This document shows positions 46,511-56,738 of a stretch of DNA of 64,000 nucleotides, one piece after another. Each line of letters opens with the position of its first letter. Within the stretch, counting starts at the first letter, position 1. Under the pieces are notes generated by a model. That model searched no databases, was not told where the DNA came from, and worked only from the letters and a program-made list of their open reading frames with translations. Location: contig OW818654.1 in the NCBI GenBank assembly GCA_942492935.1, forward strand, positions 2,294,001 to 2,358,000. The letters run 5' to 3'. The stretch comes from JANJUO01 sp942492935 (GTDB taxonomy: Bacteria; Bacteroidota; Ignavibacteria; Kapaibacteriales; UBA2268). A program made the translations under genes and the position numbers.

Positions 46511-47149
46511 TTATGGTGTGCAAGGTGTTTGTACTTCAAAACAAGCTGTTGGTACTCCAATTTCTGTAGGATGGGCTGGTTCTAATACCCCTTTACATCT
46601 ACCCTCATAATCACCACTTATGTCATAAGGAGATAGCTGTGTAGTTCTATATCCTGGTATGGTTGCATCCCAGCAAATTTTAAACATAGCAAAACAGTAA
46701 GTATTGCCTGATGAGCAAGGATAATAAAATACAGTTCCATCAGCTAACAATTTTTTTTGCCAACAAATTTCAAAATTGTAATGATAGAAAATACCTCCAT
46801 CATAAGGTTCGCAAGGAGCAACATTTTCATTTAAACATATTTTTGTTTTTATAAAATCCCCAGTATATACTTGTGAATATATACCTTGAAGAACTTGAAA
46901 AGTATTCCATGTTTGGGGACAATTTGGATCCATTTTTCTAAAAGAAGATACATTGATATATCCATAAGGTGCAGTTCCAGCACATTGATAACAAATTGTA
47001 ACTTCATACCAACATCCGTTCACCCAAATATCTTCAATTTTTTGGTTATCACCACCTGGACAATCTTCAGCTCTGATTTCATTTATATTAATGGTTAACA
47101 AAAATGACAATACCATAAATATCATTGCAAAAAAACTTATTTTTTTCAT
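46511..47149 (-). CDS. Secreted cysteine-rich protein of unknown function
   Basis: 212 residues with a signal peptide (MKKISFFAMIFMVLSFLLTI, cleavage near IRAED). The mature part has about 16 cysteines, many in C-x2-C or spaced patterns (CWYEVTICYQCAG, CSSGNTYCFAMFKICWD), which suggests a disulfide-stabilised exported protein. No recognised domain and no type IX sorting domain. Its start is about 185 bases from the octamer array at 47335. It is followed by a hairpin terminator. Confidence 0.65.
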   Translation of the reverse strand: MKKISFFAMIFMVLSFLLTININEIRAEDCPGGDNQKIEDIWVNGCWYEVTICYQCAGTAPYGYINVSSFRKMDPNCPQTWNTFQVLQGIYSQVYTGDFIKTKICLNENVAPCEPYDGGIFYHYNFEICWQKKLLADGTVFYYPCSSGNTYCFAMFKICWDATIPGYRTTQLSPYDISGDYEGRCKGVLEPAHPTEIGVPTACFEVQTPCTP

Positions 47150-47334
47150 AATATATTCCTTATTTTATAATTTAATAAAACACAAAAAACAATAAATATA
47201 TAGAATTGATTCCAATTAAGATTAAGTATTGATGTGATGAGTTAGATTTATATTATTGCTGGACCGCGAGCCCTCCTCGGAAATTCCAATTTGTGCTTAC
47301 AACCGCTACAACAAGATGAACAAGTTTCGTTTTC

Positions 47335-47451
47335 AGAGTACCAGAGTACCAGAGTACCAGAGTACCAGAGTACCAGAGTACCAGAGTACCAGAGTACCAG
47401 AGTACCAGAGTACCAGAGTACCAGAGTACCAGAGTACCAGAGTACCAGAGT
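47335..47451. repeat. Octamer tandem array AGAGTACC, about 14.6 copies; gap 47150-47591
   Basis: 117 bases of perfect 8-base repeats. In one + strand frame they read STRVPEYQ repeatedly, but that frame (47256-47522) has no other support as a gene. Just upstream, 47260-47335 is a patch with higher GC than the surroundings, of unknown origin. The rest of the gap is AT-rich. The array is close in form to TACTGGTG at 9134-9170: on the - strand it reads GGTACTCT, sharing TACT and CTGG words. Confidence 0.92.
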
Positions 47452-47591
47452 CAGACGATAATCTTCTAAGCATGATTTCTATATATTCTACTATTTTTCC
47501 AAACATTTTGCAATTTTTCTAAATTCTTATTACTAATTTAATCAAAAATTTTTTTTTAACAAAATTATTTTTTAGAAATAACAGCATCGTC

Positions 47592-48344
47592 TTATATAAT
47601 TGAATTTAATAAATTTATAAATTTCTTCTCTGTTAAAATTTCGTGAGTGAAAAATTTTCCATTTATAAAAATACTATATGTTGTTGCAGCACAAAAATGA
47701 TTTTGAGCCATCTTTTTATTTTTAATCTTGTGATACCTGATAATTAAGAACTTACTAATCGATGAATTTTTTAATATTTCAATATAAGGAGTAGTGAATG
47801 GACATTGAACAGTATAAAAAATGTCAATACCTGGATCGGTTTCAAAATATCCTCTTTTTGCATTTGGCATAAACGATGGATTAGGTGCATTTGAATTGAA
47901 CTTTTTTACAAACAATTCAAAATACGGTTCTGCAGTATCGCAAACTTCAAAACCATTTTTCAAGAAGAATTTTTTATCAGCAAGAAATGGTCTTTTTTTA
48001 TCACTCGAAATTACAACAATTCCATTTTTATCTTTAGATTCATTTTCACATTGGCTCAATAATTCCTTAGCATAACCCTTTCCTGAATAGCTTCCTGAAA
48101 CCCACAAACAGTTAATAATATTATAATTTGGAGCATTTACAGGTAACCAACAATTCTCAACAGGTAAATATTCAATAAATACTTTTGCTCTTGCATCTAA
48201 TTTTTTAAAAACCAACCCCTCTTCAATTCTACGGCTTAACCATTCTTTTTTGAGTTTAACCGCAATTTCACTTTTTTTATCAGCAAAGGCACAACAAATA
48301 TGTTCTTGATGTATATTTTCTTGATTTAATTGAATAAAATTCAT
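47592..48344 (-). CDS. YoaP-type GNAT acetyltransferase
   Basis: 250 residues from the ATG at 48344. The N-terminal GNAT domain (about 1-150) contains CLWVSGSYSGKGYAKELLSQC, the acetyl-CoA loop. The C-terminal part (about 160-250: TVQCPFTTPYIEILK...IFINGKFFTHEILTEKKF) matches the YoaP-like extension, a thioredoxin-like segment with a Cys. Substrate unknown. A copy of its last ~23 codons lies at 43676-43756. It stands alone between the octamer array and the giant SBBP gene. Confidence 0.82.
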   Translation of the reverse strand: MNFIQLNQENIHQEHICCAFADKKSEIAVKLKKEWLSRRIEEGLVFKKLDARAKVFIEYLPVENCWLPVNAPNYNIINCLWVSGSYSGKGYAKELLSQCENESKDKNGIVVISSDKKRPFLADKKFFLKNGFEVCDTAEPYFELFVKKFNSNAPNPSFMPNAKRGYFETDPGIDIFYTVQCPFTTPYIEILKNSSISKFLIIRYHKIKNKKMAQNHFCAATTYSIFINGKFFTHEILTEKKFINLLNSII

Positions 48345-48418
48345 AAACAAATATCATATAATTCATAATAATTTTCAATTACAAAATTACAATTTAAACA
48401 AATAATTAAAAATTAATT

Positions 48419-51400
48419 TTATTCTGCTTTAATAATTTTATTTGCAATTTTGTTTTTATTTAGTTCATATATTAAAATATATAATCCATTTGCAAAATTA
48501 GAAATATTTATTTGATTCAGACCTGAATGAATTGATTGCTTAATCAATGAAATTCCAAATACATTTTGTATTTCAACTTCAATTGGAAAATCATAATGAT
48601 TGTTGATAAAAATTGAATTATTTGCAGGATTTGGATAAACAATAAAATTCTCTGAGTAATTATCAACAGATTTAATAATTATCAATAATGAATCAGAAAT
48701 AGAATAGCAGCCATTATCTCCAATAAGAGCAACTCTATAATAGCCATTTTCAGTTGGTTTAAACTGTCTGCCAGTTTCATTTTTGATAATAGTATCATTC
48801 AAATACCAAATAAATGATGAGGCATTTTCCAAACATCTTACATATCCGTTAAAGAATACAATTGTTGGTTTAGCAGGACGTGGCAGAAAACTTATTTCAA
48901 CAGTATCTGAATTTCGAATTATACCATCAGCATCTATTACTCTTAGCCAATATTTACCTGCCTTTGTTACTTTAATTGTCTGATTTGTTTCGCCAGTATT
49001 CCAAACATAAAGCCCATAACCTATTCCAGCATCTAAAATAACTGTATCTCCATCGCAATATGTAGAAGTAGAAGGATATATTTTTATTTCAGGATTTCCA
49101 AATGCACCAACTTTAACATTTAACTCATTATATCCTATGCAATTTAAAGCATTTTCAGCTTTTAATATTACTTTGCAATTTATCAAAGTGTTCCACTCTA
49201 CTGTAATTTCATTTGTGCCTTGTCCATTTAGAATTGTGCCGTTAATTACAGACCAATTATAAATAACATTTGTTTTGAAATCACTTTTGTATGTTTCAAT
49301 TGTGTTAAATGCACATTTAGTATTTCCACTAATTGGCAAATCAGGTCTTTGATTTACAACAATTGAAACAGTATCCGAAACACCTCCATAACCATCAGAA
49401 TCAACAACAACAACAAAATATTGTCCTGTTTTTTTAATTGTATTAAATCTTGTAGTTTTTCCATCAGACCAAGAATAATACTCAAATCCCGCTCCTGCAT
49501 CAAGAATTACAGAATCTCCTTCACAAAATATTGGCAAGCCGCTATAAACAATTGAAGGGTGATGTTTGTAATTTAAAACAATGTTCAAACTTGCAGAATC
49601 AAGGCAAAATACATCATTCATAATAACTAATTTTACAATTCCAAAATTTGAATCGCCCCACTTTATTGAAACACTGTCGCTATTCGAATCAGTAATAACA
49701 TTACCACCAGTTACAAACCAAAAATATTTGTAATTTGTATCTTTCGGTGCATAATAAGTATCAATCAAATCTTTCTTTGAAAGGAAATTTCCTTTTATAT
49801 TTGCTTGAGGGCGTGGTTTAACAGTTACAACTACTTCATCAGTTTCAACATTTCCAATTTCATCAGAAACAGTAAGTTTATAAGTCATTGAAGTATCGGG
49901 TGTTGCAATTACTTGCTCTTTATCATTAAAACTTAATTTATAATCAGGTTCCCAGATATAATTTAATTTTCCAGTTCCTCCAAAAACCGGATTACCTAAG
50001 ACAACGGACTCACCTTGGCAAATGGATTTAACCCCACCTGCATCAATTTCTAAAGCATTAGGTTTAATTCTTGCAACAAATACATCACTTTTAACACTGT
50101 CGTTATATGTTTCATCGTAAACCAAAGGACTAACTGGAAAATCAGAAGAATTAGTACGACCAGTTAGAAATACAGTACCATCATTGTAATAATTTAGTGC
50201 AAAAGCAATATCATTACCTGTTCCACCGAGATAAGTTGAATAAGTTACTTTTGAAAATGTGGGATTTACTTTCACTAAAAAAGCATCTGTGTTTAAATTT
50301 GTATCTTTTCGTGCTTTTTGAAATGCTTTTTTGGTAATTGGAAAATTATTAGAATTCGTAGCTCCAACTATGTAACTATAATCATTATTATCAACAACAA
50401 TATCATTACCAATTTCAGAACCAGCTCCCCCAATATAAGTTGAAAGTAGTATTTTGCTTAAATCAGGTGTAAATTTTGTAACAAAAATATCTCCTATTCC
50501 AATATTAACATCGCCATCATTCAATAATCTATCATAAGCATTTTCTGATGTTGGAAAATCTAAAGATTCAGTAAAACCGCAAATAACGATATTTCTATTT
50601 TTATCAAAATCAATTCCATAACCAGCATCTTTTGATATTCCACCCAAAAAAGTAGAATTAGTAATACTACTACCTGTAGAATTTAATTTCAATACAAATA
50701 CATCACTGAATCTATCTGAATCTGATGTATCACTTAACTTTCTTTGGAATGCTCCGAGTGTTGTTGGAAAATTTGCAGAACGAGTAATTCCAATTACATA
50801 AGCATTTCTCTCATAATCAATTATTATAGATTGTCCAAAATCATCATTCGTACCAGAAATATGCGAAGAATACAGTAATTTTTTAGCATCTGGACTTAAT
50901 TTAAATGCAATAGCATCATATTTGCCTGAATTTGGTGATTTATATGCACCAGTGGTTAAAGGGAATTTACTATCGTGAGAAACGTAACCTGTAATATATG
51001 CGTTTCCAAGTTCATCTATAGCTAAATCGTTTGCGTAGTCGTCTTTTTCACCACTTATCAATGTGGAATATAATAGCTTACTGCCATCACCACTAAGTTT
51101 AATAACAAAAATATCATATCCATCACTACCCAAACTATCATACACACCATTTGTAACAGGAAATGTACCAATTCCCCAAGTATAACCAGTTAAATAAATA
51201 TTATCATTGGCATCAACTTGTATTGATTCAGCGTAATCATCGCCAAAACTACCGATATAGGTGGAAAAAATCAGTTTTGTACCAGTTGAATCAAACTTAC
51301 TTACAAATATATCAGGAAATTCATAAGTGCTTGTTTTGAAAGCTGTTTGATAAGCACCTAAAGTAGTTGGAAAATTTTTTGAACTTGTATATCCAGTGAT

Positions 51401-52204
51401 GTAGGAATTTCCTTTGATGTCAATAGCTATATCTCTAACAATATCATAATCATTTCCACCAATCAATGTAGAAAAAATCATTGGGTCAATGATTAGTTTT
51501 TCTTTTTTATTGTAATTTTCAGTTTTAAAACCAATATTTCCATCAATAAGATTGAAATGAGTATTTACTTTTGTTTTGATTCCATCAATAAATTGAAAAG
51601 CATAAATATCTTTATGAAATACTTCGGTTAATGAATTATCAATTTTTATGTAGTCATCTGTTAATTCAATTGAATCAACTCCCAAAAACCGTATTTGAAT
51701 ATCATTTAAGTTGGAGTTTTGTTCAGGATTAAGTATAAAATCATAATGCAAATAACCATCAACAAAATAAAATTTAATATCAATTCCTTCATATATATTT
51801 TCATAAATCAATTGATTATATGAACTTACTTTGTTTTTTGAATGATAATCTTTACCTTTTATATAATTAATGTTTAAATCAATTTTATCAACTTTTTGAA
51901 TATTATTAAGATTTGCATTGACTAATTCAAGTTTGATATTATGACCAATTTTTCTATAATCAGAGAGTTTATTGTTCTCAAAAATAACATTCTCATATTT
52001 GTAATAATCAAAAAAAACTCCATCATTCGTAAACCAAATATCTGCATCAATAGATTGAGCATAGAACTGAACAGATTTATCCCATTGCCCATTATTTTCG
52101 ATAAAATAATTTGAATATGAATTAGAATAATTTATTATTATCAATGACAAAAGAACTATCAAATATAGAATTTTGTTATTTGTACTTATAAAATGATTCT
52201 TCAT
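48419..52204 (-). CDS. Giant secreted SBBP-repeat / PKD-like protein with type IX secretion domain
   Basis: 1261 residues from the ATG at 52204, which directly precedes a signal peptide (KILYLIVLLSLIIINYSNSYS); the longer frame to 52258 adds 18 basic residues. An N-terminal DUF7948-type domain (YFIENNGQWDKSVQFYAQS) is followed by eight or so SBBP (seven-bladed beta-propeller) repeats with FLGG/TYIGG...NDIA.D..GN.Y..G.T.S.NFP motifs. PKD/Ig-like segments (SYWSDGKTT, CEGDSVILDAG) come next and a YPNPANNSIFI sorting domain ends the protein. Likely a surface adhesin or binding protein; ligand unknown. No partner gene is close by. Confidence 0.88.
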   Translation of the reverse strand: MKNHFISTNNKILYLIVLLSLIIINYSNSYSNYFIENNGQWDKSVQFYAQSIDADIWFTNDGVFFDYYKYENVIFENNKLSDYRKIGHNIKLELVNANLNNIQKVDKIDLNINYIKGKDYHSKNKVSSYNQLIYENIYEGIDIKFYFVDGYLHYDFILNPEQNSNLNDIQIRFLGVDSIELTDDYIKIDNSLTEVFHKDIYAFQFIDGIKTKVNTHFNLIDGNIGFKTENYNKKEKLIIDPMIFSTLIGGNDYDIVRDIAIDIKGNSYITGYTSSKNFPTTLGAYQTAFKTSTYEFPDIFVSKFDSTGTKLIFSTYIGSFGDDYAESIQVDANDNIYLTGYTWGIGTFPVTNGVYDSLGSDGYDIFVIKLSGDGSKLLYSTLISGEKDDYANDLAIDELGNAYITGYVSHDSKFPLTTGAYKSPNSGKYDAIAFKLSPDAKKLLYSSHISGTNDDFGQSIIIDYERNAYVIGITRSANFPTTLGAFQRKLSDTSDSDRFSDVFVLKLNSTGSSITNSTFLGGISKDAGYGIDFDKNRNIVICGFTESLDFPTSENAYDRLLNDGDVNIGIGDIFVTKFTPDLSKILLSTYIGGAGSEIGNDIVVDNNDYSYIVGATNSNNFPITKKAFQKARKDTNLNTDAFLVKVNPTFSKVTYSTYLGGTGNDIAFALNYYNDGTVFLTGRTNSSDFPVSPLVYDETYNDSVKSDVFVARIKPNALEIDAGGVKSICQGESVVLGNPVFGGTGKLNYIWEPDYKLSFNDKEQVIATPDTSMTYKLTVSDEIGNVETDEVVVTVKPRPQANIKGNFLSKKDLIDTYYAPKDTNYKYFWFVTGGNVITDSNSDSVSIKWGDSNFGIVKLVIMNDVFCLDSASLNIVLNYKHHPSIVYSGLPIFCEGDSVILDAGAGFEYYSWSDGKTTRFNTIKKTGQYFVVVVDSDGYGGVSDTVSIVVNQRPDLPISGNTKCAFNTIETYKSDFKTNVIYNWSVINGTILNGQGTNEITVEWNTLINCKVILKAENALNCIGYNELNVKVGAFGNPEIKIYPSTSTYCDGDTVILDAGIGYGLYVWNTGETNQTIKVTKAGKYWLRVIDADGIIRNSDTVEISFLPRPAKPTIVFFNGYVRCLENASSFIWYLNDTIIKNETGRQFKPTENGYYRVALIGDNGCYSISDSLLIIIKSVDNYSENFIVYPNPANNSIFINNHYDFPIEVEIQNVFGISLIKQSIHSGLNQINISNFANGLYILIYELNKNKIANKIIKAE

Positions 52205-52438
52205 ATTTTGAAATTTCTTCTGTAATCTTTTTTTATCAAATTTAATCATCAACAACAATCTATCTAATATTTCAACATTTAATTTTTCAAAGATGTATTT
52301 AAAATAATTGTATTGTATCTTTGAAATTAAAATTTATGTTATCGTCAATTTTTTGTGAAACTGAAATCAATTTTAAATTTTTAACTACACAATTAAATGA
52401 CTATATTTGACTTTCAAGATTATGAGCAAATAAAAACT

Positions 52439-53038
52439 TTAATTGCTGTACTTAATTTTTTCATTTTTAATTTGCTGCTTAAGATATTCAACATTATGAT
52501 GATGAACTTTCTCGGAAAATGGGAGGATATTTTTTGTTAATTTAGAAAAATCAAGGATTGGATTTAATGAATTTGCAGGTTCTAAACATCTTAATTTATC
52601 AAGAATTTCAGATAATTTTAAAATCAAATAATCTTCAAGAGTAACTCTATTGTTATTTTTTTGGATATTTTCAATTTCATTATTCTTCACAGCAAAAACT
52701 TCAATGTCATCATTGAGAATTTCAATTAAAAAAGCTACGTAATTTCCAAAATTAAAGGAAATAATCTCTTCTGAAATATCATCACATTTGTAATAAACTT
52801 CATGCAATAACGATGAAATAATCAATTCAGGTTCATAAATATTTAATTCATTCACCAAAATTCGACATACCCTTGTTGAATGAAAAAATAACGAAGTACC
52901 ATCATCTGTACATTTTTCAAATAAAGCATTATCTGCCATTTCATAAGCGGATTCAATTTTATTTAAATCCAATGGATTTATATGGTTACTGATTTTTGAA
53001 AGCAACTCTTCCTTTGAAAAAAATGTCCGACTATACAT
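52439..53038 (-). CDS. HD-domain protein related to the RelA/SpoT hydrolase domain, active site altered
   Basis: 199 residues. The helices AYEMADNALFEKCTDDGTSLFFHSTRVCRILVNEL and ELIISSLLHEV line up with the start of the RelA/SpoT (p)ppGpp hydrolase HD domain, followed by FGNYVAFLIEILND, which matches FG..V..LV..V. The first His (His53) is kept, but the HD pair is His79-Glu80, and the EDT motif that follows in hydrolases is replaced by KCDD. A normal hydrolase activity is therefore doubtful. No synthetase or TGS domain. It lies 55 bases downstream of obg on the same strand, which is notable because Obg proteins bind (p)ppGpp. Confidence 0.6.
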   Translation of the reverse strand: MYSRTFFSKEELLSKISNHINPLDLNKIESAYEMADNALFEKCTDDGTSLFFHSTRVCRILVNELNIYEPELIISSLLHEVYYKCDDISEEIISFNFGNYVAFLIEILNDDIEVFAVKNNEIENIQKNNNRVTLEDYLILKLSEILDKLRCLEPANSLNPILDFSKLTKNILPFSEKVHHHNVEYLKQQIKNEKIKYSN

Positions 53039-53093
53039 AGAAAATTTTTTTTTTAAATTACAATAAAAATATCAAATTAACAAAACTAATATA

Positions 53094-54095
53094 TTAAATT
53101 ATTTCATTATCTTCAGAAAATAAATGCCATAACTGCATTTTTAATTCATCAGTATTAAGATGAGTAGCTGCAGAAATGTAGAATATTTTCGTATTTTTTT
53201 CTTTAAACTTGATTTTTTTAATTTCTTTTAATCTATCACTATCTATTGCATCAATTTTGTTGAAACATATAATTCTTTTCTTGAAACTCATTTCTGGATT
53301 ATACTTGTCAAGTTCATTTCTTAATATTTGGTATTTGATTAATGGGTCGCTATCAGTAGAATCAAGCATAAATAATAGAATTCTACAACGTTCAACGTGC
53401 CTTAGGAATTGAATTCCAAGTCCTTTACCATCAGCTGCTCCTTCTATTAAACCGGGAATATCTGCAATAACAAATGACTTTTGCTCAGCGATTTTTACAA
53501 TACCTAAATTTGGAATTAAAGTTGTAAAATGATAATCGGCAATTTTTGGTTTTGCTGCTGACACAACCGAAATAAATGTTGATTTACCAACATTTGGAAA
53601 ACCAACAATTCCTACATCAGCAAGGAGTTTTAATTCCAATGTAACATCCATTTCTATACCGGGGAATCCGGGTTTGGCAAATCTTGGTGCTTGATTGGTA
53701 GCAGTTGCAAATTCTGCATTTCCATAGCCACCGTTTCCGCCTTTTGCAATTATATATTCTTGGTCTCTTTCGGATAAATCAGCAATAATATCACCATACG
53801 AGTTTTTGACTACTGTTCCAACTGGAACCTTGATATATGTATCAGGTGCATCTTTGCCACTTTTTCTTGATTTCCCACCATGCTGACCATTTTTTGCTAA
53901 AAAATGCCTTTTGTATTGAAAATCAAGTAAAGTATTTAAGTGTGGGTCAACTTTGATTATAACATCTCCACCTTTGCCACCATTACCACCATCTGGACCA
54001 CCTTTAGGAACAAATTTTTCCTTTCTAAAGCTGACATGTCCATCACCACCATCGCCTGACTTTAAATATATATTAGCCAAATCAACAAATTTCAT
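53094..54095 (-). CDS. obg: Obg-family GTPase
   Basis: Ribosome-assembly GTPase of 333 residues. The N-terminal Obg fold is Gly-rich (KSGDGGDGHVSFRKEKFVPKGG, GGNGGKGGDV). The G domain has G1 GFPNVGKST, G3 DIPGLIEG, G4 NKID and G5 SAA. It lacks the long C-terminal OCT domain found in some Firmicutes, as usual in Bacteroidota. It lies between the gene for an acidic unknown protein (43 bases upstream) and the HD-domain gene, all on the same strand. Confidence 0.95.
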   Translation of the reverse strand: MKFVDLANIYLKSGDGGDGHVSFRKEKFVPKGGPDGGNGGKGGDVIIKVDPHLNTLLDFQYKRHFLAKNGQHGGKSRKSGKDAPDTYIKVPVGTVVKNSYGDIIADLSERDQEYIIAKGGNGGYGNAEFATATNQAPRFAKPGFPGIEMDVTLELKLLADVGIVGFPNVGKSTFISVVSAAKPKIADYHFTTLIPNLGIVKIAEQKSFVIADIPGLIEGAADGKGLGIQFLRHVERCRILLFMLDSTDSDPLIKYQILRNELDKYNPEMSFKKRIICFNKIDAIDSDRLKEIKKIKFKEKNTKIFYISAATHLNTDELKMQLWHLFSEDNEII

Positions 54096-54137
54096 ATTTT
54101 CCTTCAGTAAATAAAATATATTTACTATTTATTTAAA

Positions 54138-55355
54138 TTACAATGATTTATAAAAATCTATAATCTCATTTTTAAAACTATTATTTGTATAGGATAAATC
54201 CATCAAATTAGAATTGAAATTGCTCAATTCTTTGTAATCATTACTTTTTGATGTTAGTTCAATTTTGGTACTTAATTTTTCCATTAATTCAGTTAAATCA
54301 TAAGCACTATAATCTTGTACTTCCACATAATCATTGGAAATAATTATTTCAGAATTTTCGACTTCATTTACATCATCATCAGAATTTAAATTGAATGAAA
54401 AATCTGTCCCTTCGAGAACTTCATCAATAAATTCTGCTTCTGCTTCATTATTTCCATTTTTTAATTCTTCAATAAGTAATTCATCAGCATCATTAATTTC
54501 AAATGAACTAATTTCTGGCAAATGAACTTCTAAGTTTAAATCTGAAGAGAGTAATTCAGAATCTAAAATTTCATTATCTTTAAATACAATAACATTTGAT
54601 TCAGTATTTTCTAAAAATATCAATAATTCTTCTTTAGTTATTAATTCAATACTATTTTCAATAGAATATTTTTCTAAAAGATAAGCTGATTTTTTCAATC
54701 CTTTATCATCTAAGAAAATAATTAATGCTGCTACAGGTGCAATACTTCCACCAAAATAAGAAAATATTGAATCGCATAATTCAATAAAATCTGAAAAATC
54801 AATGCTTTCTATAAAATCAGAGTCAATTTTATAAAGTAACTTTTGAAATTCGGCAGAAGTAACTATATCTTTAGAATAATCACCGTATCCCTTTTCATTA
54901 AAAAAATGCCTTAGATAATCAATCAAATACTTGTAATCACAAAAATAATTTAACCGTAAATTAATTTCATTAAACATTTTGGTTGGCTCATTTCTGAAAA
55001 CAAACCAATTCAACGTATGATGAGGTCTGATTAAAAAATTTAATTGTAATTTTGTTAAAATTGAAATAAGATTAGAGAATTGGTCGATTTCAAATTTTGC
55101 TTTTGATTTGTAAAAATCAATCATATCCAAATAAAGATTTGTACCTTCAAAATTGGATAAATCAAAATTTGTATTTGAATTTCTAACAAGAAATTCAGTA
55201 TAGATTAACCAGCTTGCTTCTGCTTCAAAGAAATTCTTCGTAAAGTAATCAAGATTATCATTGCTGGAAATTTCATTTAGAAATATGCTCTCTCTTGTTA
55301 AGTCAAAATTTTCCAACAATTCGCTTGTTTTCCTGCTAATTTGATTTTCAAACAT
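54138..55355 (-). CDS. Acidic protein of unknown function
   Basis: I do not recognise this 405-residue protein (start ATG at 55355; a TTG four codons earlier is possible). The N-terminal 250 residues are helical with many aromatic residues (HHTLNWFVFRNEPTKMFNEI, YLIDYLRHFFNEKGYGDYS). The 260-350 part is highly acidic (about one third Asp or Glu). The C-terminal 40 residues are again helical. No signal peptide or membrane helix is visible. It is first in the group with obg and the HD protein, 43 bases upstream of obg. Confidence 0.6.
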   Translation of the reverse strand: MFENQISRKTSELLENFDLTRESIFLNEISSNDNLDYFTKNFFEAEASWLIYTEFLVRNSNTNFDLSNFEGTNLYLDMIDFYKSKAKFEIDQFSNLISILTKLQLNFLIRPHHTLNWFVFRNEPTKMFNEINLRLNYFCDYKYLIDYLRHFFNEKGYGDYSKDIVTSAEFQKLLYKIDSDFIESIDFSDFIELCDSIFSYFGGSIAPVAALIIFLDDKGLKKSAYLLEKYSIENSIELITKEELLIFLENTESNVIVFKDNEILDSELLSSDLNLEVHLPEISSFEINDADELLIEELKNGNNEAEAEFIDEVLEGTDFSFNLNSDDDVNEVENSEIIISNDYVEVQDYSAYDLTELMEKLSTKIELTSKSNDYKELSNFNSNLMDLSYTNNSFKNEIIDFYKSL

Positions 55356-55493
55356 AATTTGCAACAAAAAAATTAAAGTTTGTATATAAACAAATCCAAT
55401 TTAATTAATTATTATCAATCAATAAAATATTTTTTCTAAAAATTGATAAAAAAATGATAATTTTGATTTTTATTTTGAATTAATTAATTAAAT

Positions 55494-56525
55494 ATGCAAA
55501 AATTTAAATTTGAACTGCAAAATCAGAATCCAATCAGAGTAACAAAATCGAAGCAAAGGGTATTAATAAAAAAAAATACTATCAAGCAAAACATGAATTC
55601 ACTTAAAGGAATTATAATCGCAATTCTTGGAAAATCATTTTTTGTTGAATTAATCGAAAGTATGGAATTAATTGATGCAACTCTTTCTGGTTCAGTTGTG
55701 TCAGCACATAATCATAAAAATATTGCTGTTGTTGGTGATTTTGTAGAAATTATCGTTGATAATAAACATCGTTCAGAAATTGATTTGCCAACTGGTATGA
55801 TTATTAAAATTGGAAAACGTAAATCATATTTTTCAAGGAAAGCTGCTGGAAAATCTACAAAAGAACATATTTTGGCTGCAAATGCAGATATGTTGGGTAT
55901 CGTTGTTTCTGTATTCAATCCTGAATATAATCGCAAACTTATTGATAGAATGTTGATAGCAGCAGAATTAGGTATGCTTGAGCCGATTATCATTATGAAT
56001 AAAATTGACCAAATTGACGATAAAAAATTATTAGAAGAAGATTTTGAAATTTATAAAAAATTAGGAATAAATATTTGTTATATTAGTTGTAATAATAACT
56101 TAGGCATTGAAGAATTACTTAAGATATTTGAAAATAAAACAATTATATTAAGCGGTCAATCAGGTGTAGGTAAGTCGTCATTAATAAATACTATAATAGG
56201 AGACGTTGTGCAAGTTGTTAATATAGTTAGTGAAAGAACTACAAAAGGACAACATACAACAAGTTTTGTCAAAATGTTCAAAATTGATAATGGTGTAAAA
56301 ATTATTGATACTCCCGGAATTAGAGAATTTGGTTTATTTGGGATTGACAAATATGAATTATGTTATTATTTCAAAGAATTTGAAGAATTTTATCTTAAAT
56401 GCAAATATTTACCATGTACTCATACACATGAACCAGAATGCGAAGTTTTAAATGCTTTAGAAAATGGATTAATTGAGTATGAAAGATACGAAAGTTATAT
56501 TAATATACTTGATTCAATTTCTTAA
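55494..56525 (+). CDS. rsgA: Ribosome small-subunit-dependent GTPase A
   Basis: Circularly permuted GTPase that takes part in 30S subunit maturation. 343 residues: an N-terminal OB-fold (LKGIIIAILGKSFFVELIES), G4 NKID, G1 SGQSGVGKSSLIN, G3 DTPGIREFG in the permuted order, then a zinc-binding C-terminal domain (CKYLPCTHTHEPEC). The chosen start at 55494 adds a basic N-terminal extension of ~33 residues; MNSLKG at 55593 is an alternative. It is transcribed away from the acidic-protein gene, with a TAATTTTG box at 55458-55465 upstream. Confidence 0.94.
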   Translation: MQKFKFELQNQNPIRVTKSKQRVLIKKNTIKQNMNSLKGIIIAILGKSFFVELIESMELIDATLSGSVVSAHNHKNIAVVGDFVEIIVDNKHRSEIDLPTGMIIKIGKRKSYFSRKAAGKSTKEHILAANADMLGIVVSVFNPEYNRKLIDRMLIAAELGMLEPIIIMNKIDQIDDKKLLEEDFEIYKKLGINICYISCNNNLGIEELLKIFENKTIILSGQSGVGKSSLINTIIGDVVQVVNIVSERTTKGQHTTSFVKMFKIDNGVKIIDTPGIREFGLFGIDKYELCYYFKEFEEFYLKCKYLPCTHTHEPECEVLNALENGLIEYERYESYINILDSIS

Positions 56526-56738
56526 AACAACTGAATCATATTATGTAAATATTATGTGATTTTTTAGAATTGTTGTACTAACAAATAAAATAATTATACA
56601 AATCTACATTTTTATTTTGCATAAAATAAAAATTTATAATATTTTTGGTAATCTCATTAATGAAATTTTATGAATTATTTGATAAATTAATAATATATTT
56701 TTGATAATTAATTTTAATAAACAAATGGAGTGTATTCA

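Noticed and set aside
47260..47335. Gene fragment in the GC-richer patch
   Set aside because: Short open stretches exist in two frames but none resembles a family that I can name.
47256..47522. Gene encoding a STRVPEYQ-repeat protein
   Set aside because: The frame is open only because the octamer array has no stop in that frame; there is no ribosome site, conserved domain or sensible flanking sequence.
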